Shown piece by piece: positions 60,545 to 64,000 of a stretch of DNA of 64,000 bases. The stretch covers positions 114,811-178,810 of the forward strand of contig JAHBSO010000005.1 of assembly GCA_019639075.1 (NCBI GenBank). Reading direction: 5' to 3'. A program made the position numbers and the translations under genes. Origin of the DNA: Actinomycetota bacterium. GTDB taxonomy: Bacteria; Actinomycetota; Acidimicrobiia; Acidimicrobiales; Iamiaceae. Every line of letters starts with the position of its first letter. The stretch's first letter is position 1. The notes under the pieces were generated by a model that did not search any database, was not told where the DNA came from, and saw only the letters and a list, made by a program, of their open reading frames with translations.

Positions 60545-61663
60545 TCAGGCCGGAGCGTCGACGAACACCTGGTCAGCGGCACCGGGTTCGGGGGCACCGC
60601 GGATCTCCTTCGGGTGGACCGCCCGCTCGATCGCATCGTCGTAGGTGATGAGGCCGTGGGCCACGAGCACCGAGAGGCTCTGCTCGAGGGTCTGCATGCC
60701 GTCCCGCACGCTCTGGCTCATCACGTTGCGGAGCTGGTGGGTCTTGCCCTCACGGATGAGTGCACGGACCGGTTGGGTGGCCAGCAGGATCTCGAACGCC
60801 GCCATCATCCCGGTCCCGGTGGCCAGCGGCACCAGGCGCTGGGCCACCACCGCGGCGAGCGACGCCGCGAGCTGCACCCGGATCTGGGCCTGCCGCTCGA
60901 CCGGGAACACGTCGATGATCCGGTCGAGAGCCGACGACGCGTCGTTGGTGTGCAGGGTCGCGAACACCAGGTGACCGGTCTCGGCGACGGTCAGGGTGGT
61001 GGCGATGCTCTCCGGGTCGCGCATCTCGCCCACCAGCACGACGTCGGGGTCCTCGCGGAGGGCCGCCTTGAGGCCGGCGGGGAACGTGGGCACGTCGCTT
61101 CCCACCTCGCGCTGGCTGATGATCGAGCGCTTGTGGTGGTGCAGGTACTCCAGCGGGTCCTCCAGTGTGAGGATGTGCCGGGCCTGGTGCTCGTTGATCC
61201 GGTCGATCATCGCCGCCTGGGTGGTCGACTTGCCCGAGCCGGTCGGGCCGGTCATCAGGACCAGGCCCTGACGGCGCCGGCACAGGTCGCCGAGGACCGG
61301 GGGGAGGAGCAGCTCCTCCATGGTCGGGATCTCGTAGGGGATGGCCCGGAGGGCCATGCCGACCGCGCCCTGCTGGCGGAAGACGTTGCCGCGGAAGCGG
61401 GTGACGTCGCCCCAGGAGAACGAGAAGTCGAGCTGGCTGTCCGCCAGGAACATCTCCTGCATCTCGGGCGGCAGCATCGCCGTGGCGAGCGCCTCGATGT
61501 CGGACGCGGACAGGATCGGCGAGGTCCGGGCCGGGGTGAGCTCGCCGTCGATCCGCAGCATCGCCGTGGTGCCGGCGGCGATGTGGATGTCGGTCCCCCC
61601 CCGGTCCCAGAGCTCACGGATCAGGCCGTCGATGGGCGCTGCGTTCACCTGGGACAGTTGCAT
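60545..61663 (-). CDS. pilT: Type IV pilus retraction ATPase PilT
   Basis: A 372-residue ATPase that powers pilus retraction. Walker A GPTGSGKST occupies residues 139-147, the Asp box reads LREDPDVVLVGEMRD, the His box FATLHTNDA and the Walker B-like region is GEMRDPE. The C-terminal part contains the helix with EILLATQPVRALIREGKTHQ, typical of PilT; the usual AIRNLIRE form is close. ATG 61663 was chosen over an upstream GTG. It faces the pilus cluster and is divergent from the MshEN-PilT gene. Confidence 0.94.
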   Translation of the reverse strand: MQLSQVNAAPIDGLIRELWDRGGTDIHIAAGTTAMLRIDGELTPARTSPILSASDIEALATAMLPPEMQEMFLADSQLDFSFSWGDVTRFRGNVFRQQGAVGMALRAIPYEIPTMEELLLPPVLGDLCRRRQGLVLMTGPTGSGKSTTQAAMIDRINEHQARHILTLEDPLEYLHHHKRSIISQREVGSDVPTFPAGLKAALREDPDVVLVGEMRDPESIATTLTVAETGHLVFATLHTNDASSALDRIIDVFPVERQAQIRVQLAASLAAVVAQRLVPLATGTGMMAAFEILLATQPVRALIREGKTHQLRNVMSQSVRDGMQTLEQSLSVLVAHGLITYDDAIERAVHPKEIRGAPEPGAADQVFVDAPA

Positions 61664-61838
61664 CCGGTCAGTGTCACACAACGAGCCAGATGTCGGAAAG
61701 GTCCGCGAGGCCCATGTTTTCGGGGGATCGGGGCCGCCCGACCCTGTCGGAGCGGGCAGCCCTCCCGTAACATCTCCCGAGCCCGCGCCGCGGGCGGGAC
61801 GGGCGGACGGCCCGCCCGGGTCCGAGGGGGAACGTCAG

Positions 61839-63404
61839 ATGTTGAGCAGCCAGGCCCACCGGTTCGGTGACGCACTCGTGGAGCGTCGGGTCATCACCCG
61901 GGAGGAGATGGAAGGGGCCCTCGACCGGGCCGCCGCATCGGGCCAGTCGTTCCCCGAGGTCGTGCTCCAGAGCTTCTACGTCCCGCCCTCCGACGTCGCT
62001 GCCGCCTGGGCGTCCGTGCACGGCATGAAGTACATCGACTTCACGATCGAGGTCCTCGAGCCCGACGCGGTCGTGACCATCCCCGCGTCGCTCGCCCGAG
62101 CGCACCGGGCGGTCCCGGTCACCGCGGAGGGGGGTGAGGTCGTCGTCGCCTTCGAGCACCCCGTCTCGGCCGAGGCCGTCGAGGCCATCGCCGACCACCT
62201 CACCGCCAACGGCCACGAGCTGGTGCCCGGCCTGGCCGAGGAGGAGGGCATCACCGCCGCCCTCAACGTCGCCTACCCCGAGGGCATGGGCCGGCTCGGC
62301 GACACGACCGTCCAGGCCTCGGAGGCATCGATCGAGATCGGTCGCCTGTTCGACCGCACCATCGAGCTGGGCGGCTCCGACCTCCACCTGGCCGCCGGGC
62401 AGCCCCCGTGCATCCGCATCGTCGGCGAGCTCATCCGGATGCCCGACGAGGCGGAGCTGTCGGCCGCCCGCGTCCGCGAGCTCGTCTACTCGATCCTGTC
62501 GCAGCGCCAGCAGGAGCGGTTCGAGGAGACGCGCGAGCTCGACACCAGCCACGCCCACGGCACCCGCACCCGCTTCCGGGTCAACGTCTTCGTCCAGCGC
62601 AACGCCGTCGGCGCCGCCTTCCGGGTGATCCCCTACGAGGTCGTCCAGTTCGAGCACCTCGGCATGCCCGACATCGTGCGCACCTTCGCCGACTTCCCCC
62701 GCGGCCTCGTGCTCGTCACCGGTCCAACGGGCTCCGGCAAATCCACCACCCTGGCGTCGCTCGTCAACATCGTGAACGAGAGCCGCCAGTGCCACATCGT
62801 CACGATCGAGGACCCGATCGAGTTCGTGCACCACTCGAAGCGGGCGCTCGTCAACCAGCGCGAGGTCGGCGAGGACACCTCCTCGTTCGGGCAGGCCCTC
62901 ACCTCGGCCATGCGCCAGGACCCCGACGTCCTGCTCGTGGGCGAGATGCGCGACCTCGAGACCATCTCCACCGCCATCACCGCGGCGGAGACCGGCCACC
63001 TCGTGTTCGCCACCCTCCACACCCAGGACGCGGCGCAGACCGTCGACCGCATCATCGACGTCTTCCCCGGTGAGCAGCAGGGCCAGGTGCGCATCCAGCT
63101 GGCCAACTCGCTCCAGGCGGTCGTCACCCAGCAGCTCGTCCCGGCCATCGACGGTCGCAGTCGGGCGGTGGCATCGGAGATCCTGGTGTCGACCACCGCG
63201 GTGCGGGCCCTGATCCGTGACGGCAAGGTCCACCAGATCCACAACGCGATGCTCCAGGGCCGCCGGGCCGGCATGCAGCTCATGAACGAATCGCTGGCCG
63301 ACCTGGTCAACCGGGGCGTGGTGTCCTTCGAGCAGGCGGTCCGGCGGTCGGGCGCGCCCGACGAACTGGCGCGGGCCTGCGGCCGGGCCCCGGAGCCGGC
63401 GTGA
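61839..63404 (+). CDS. PilT-like ATPase with an N-terminal MshEN-type domain
   Basis: A 521-residue fusion. Residues 1-150 form an MshEN/T2SSE_N domain: RFGDALVERRVITREEMEGAL, then VVLQSFYVPPSDVAAAWASVHGMKYIDF. This domain normally belongs to PilB/GspE and can bind c-di-GMP. Residues about 160-500 are a complete PilT core with Walker A at 295-303, LTSAMRQDPDVLLVGEMRD and FATLHTQDA. The zinc motif of PilB is absent. ATG 61839 follows GAGGGGGAA. It is coupled to the next pilin by GTGA. It may be a regulated retraction motor. Confidence 0.88.
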   Translation: MLSSQAHRFGDALVERRVITREEMEGALDRAAASGQSFPEVVLQSFYVPPSDVAAAWASVHGMKYIDFTIEVLEPDAVVTIPASLARAHRAVPVTAEGGEVVVAFEHPVSAEAVEAIADHLTANGHELVPGLAEEEGITAALNVAYPEGMGRLGDTTVQASEASIEIGRLFDRTIELGGSDLHLAAGQPPCIRIVGELIRMPDEAELSAARVRELVYSILSQRQQERFEETRELDTSHAHGTRTRFRVNVFVQRNAVGAAFRVIPYEVVQFEHLGMPDIVRTFADFPRGLVLVTGPTGSGKSTTLASLVNIVNESRQCHIVTIEDPIEFVHHSKRALVNQREVGEDTSSFGQALTSAMRQDPDVLLVGEMRDLETISTAITAAETGHLVFATLHTQDAAQTVDRIIDVFPGEQQGQVRIQLANSLQAVVTQQLVPAIDGRSRAVASEILVSTTAVRALIRDGKVHQIHNAMLQGRRAGMQLMNESLADLVNRGVVSFEQAVRRSGAPDELARACGRAPEPA

Positions 63405-63724
63405 CCCGGCGCCACGCCGAAGCCGGGTTCACGTGGCTCGAGCTGGTCTTCGTCGTGGTCTGCGTCACCGGGTTGCTCATCGTCGCCGTCGTGTCGGTCA
63501 ACGGGATCCGCGACGACACCCGCGACGGCAACTGCCGCGACGCGCTGCGTGCCCTCAAGACCGCGGCGGAGCAGTACCACGCGGCGAACGACGCCTATCC
63601 CGTCAACAAGGACGTCCTCGTCGACAGCGGCATCGTGTCCGCCGACGATGTCGAGGGGTGGAACGTCGAGTTCGCCGCCGGCGCCGAGGAACCCACCTAC
63701 GTCGCCACCGGCGACTGCGCATAG
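63401..63724 (+). CDS. Type IV pilin-like protein coupled to the second PilT, 107 aa
   Basis: A 107-residue prepilin with a very short leader (MTRRHAEAG), cut before Phe10. The helix is FTWLELVFVVVCVTGLLIV with Glu14 at +5. A single Cys pair (DGNCRD and GDCA) frames the small globular domain. The GTG start overlaps the upstream stop as GTGA. The pairing of a pilin with a retraction ATPase is unusual, and this gene may be a pseudopilin regulator of the motor. Confidence 0.85.
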   Translation: MTRRHAEAGFTWLELVFVVVCVTGLLIVAVVSVNGIRDDTRDGNCRDALRALKTAAEQYHAANDAYPVNKDVLVDSGIVSADDVEGWNVEFAAGAEEPTYVATGDCA

Positions 63725-64000
63725 GCCTCTTCTGTTCCTCGAGCGGAGTGAGCGCCGGCGAACGCAGTCGAAAGGGTCTCGCTCTGCTCGACGTCTTGTT
63801 GCCTTTCGACTCGCTGCGCTCGCTCAAGGAGCGAACTGTTGTGTGTTCCTTGAGCGGAGTGAGCGCCAGCGAACGCAGTCGAAGGGGTCTCGCTCCGCTC
63901 GACGTCTTGTTGCCTTTCGACTCGCTCCGCTCGCTCAAGGAACGGGCTGTGAGCGCCAGCGAACGCAGTCGAAGGGGTCTCGCTTCGCTCGACGTCTTGT
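63725..64000. repeat. Array of GAGCGGAGTGAGCGCC-type repeats, three 52-base copies
   Basis: The last 276 bases of the window are repeat DNA without a gene. A 52-base unit, from GTGAGCGCC to CGTCTTGT, occurs at 63748-63799, 63859-63910 and 63949-64000, with a few base changes. Between copies, inverted units (CCTTTCGACTCGCTSCGCTCGCTCAAGGA) allow hairpins. The array continues past the window end. Confidence 0.85.

Noticed and set aside
63603..63938. A minus-strand frame rich in SERSESKGNKTSS units
   Set aside because: It is the translation of the palindromic repeat array. Similar pseudo-peptides arise wherever this repeat family occurs.

Overview
This is a high-GC chromosomal segment with many GTG starts. 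It fits an actinobacterium, most likely of the class Acidimicrobiia. Supporting signs are an F420-type luciferase-like oxidoreductase, two mycothiol-dependent (MDMPI/DinB) family proteins, a Rv1318c-like membrane adenylate cyclase, acyl-CoA carboxylase beta plus epsilon subunits, a MeaA-type ethylmalonyl-CoA mutase, and a didermless-style type IV pilus cluster (no secretin, PilM, PilN or PilO in view). The lineage is inferred from gene content alone; no rRNA is present.

Layout. 0-6 kb: aldehyde dehydrogenase, LLM oxidoreductase, an SDR and a small nucleotidyltransferase pair that looks like a toxin-antitoxin module. 5.5-10.6 kb (minus strand): heme oxygenase with a DUF2470 protein, haloalkane dehalogenase, a large arylsulfatase and a TetR regulator, with a perfect palindrome in front of the sulfatase. 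10.7-10.9 kb: tRNA-Phe and tRNA-Asp. 11-17.7 kb (minus): M1 aminopeptidase lipoprotein, LigC-type ATP ligase, hydrolase lipoprotein, MDMPI protein, SDR and a carboxymuconolactone decarboxylase-like protein. 17.8-25 kb: propionyl/acyl-CoA carboxylase beta and epsilon, phosphoesterase, a regulator with truncated hemoglobin and CopD-like protein, CoA transferase, and a degenerate GGDEF protein. 25-33 kb (minus): ethylmalonyl-CoA mutase; an operon of MpaB-like, ThDP, FAD and SDR enzymes; a DHDPS-like protein. 33.5-48.6 kb: ECF41/SigJ-type sigma factor, a hendecad coiled-coil membrane protein, FAD oxidoreductase, adenylate cyclase, fucosidase, PadR regulator, aldo-keto reductase, an E2 gene plus a fused E1 gene, acyltransferase and TrmB.

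48.7-63.7 kb is a type IV pilus locus and the most distinctive part of the window. pilB and pilC are followed by a short prepilin, a 913-residue prepilin carrying about five FN3 domains and a C-terminal DNRLRE-like module, a DUF3558-like lipoprotein, two small PilA-type pilins, and a 1084-residue PilX-like exported protein. A convergent pilT follows, then a divergent MshEN-PilT fusion gene coupled to another pilin. The leader of the first pilin can fold in two mutually exclusive ways around its ribosome binding site. pilB is preceded by a 12-codon open frame that overlaps its start.

The intergenic DNA holds two dispersed repeat families. One is a set of REP-like palindromes with the core GGGGTCSGACCCC (near 10.6, 15.4 and 24.3 kb). 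The other is a GAGCGGAGCGAGCGC-type family that forms arrays at 16.3, 47.5 and 63.7 kb. No transposase, integrase, CRISPR array or rRNA was seen. Several genes appear leaderless, with a TANNNT hexamer 6-8 bases ahead of the start codon. Many adjacent genes overlap by GTGA, implying translational coupling.
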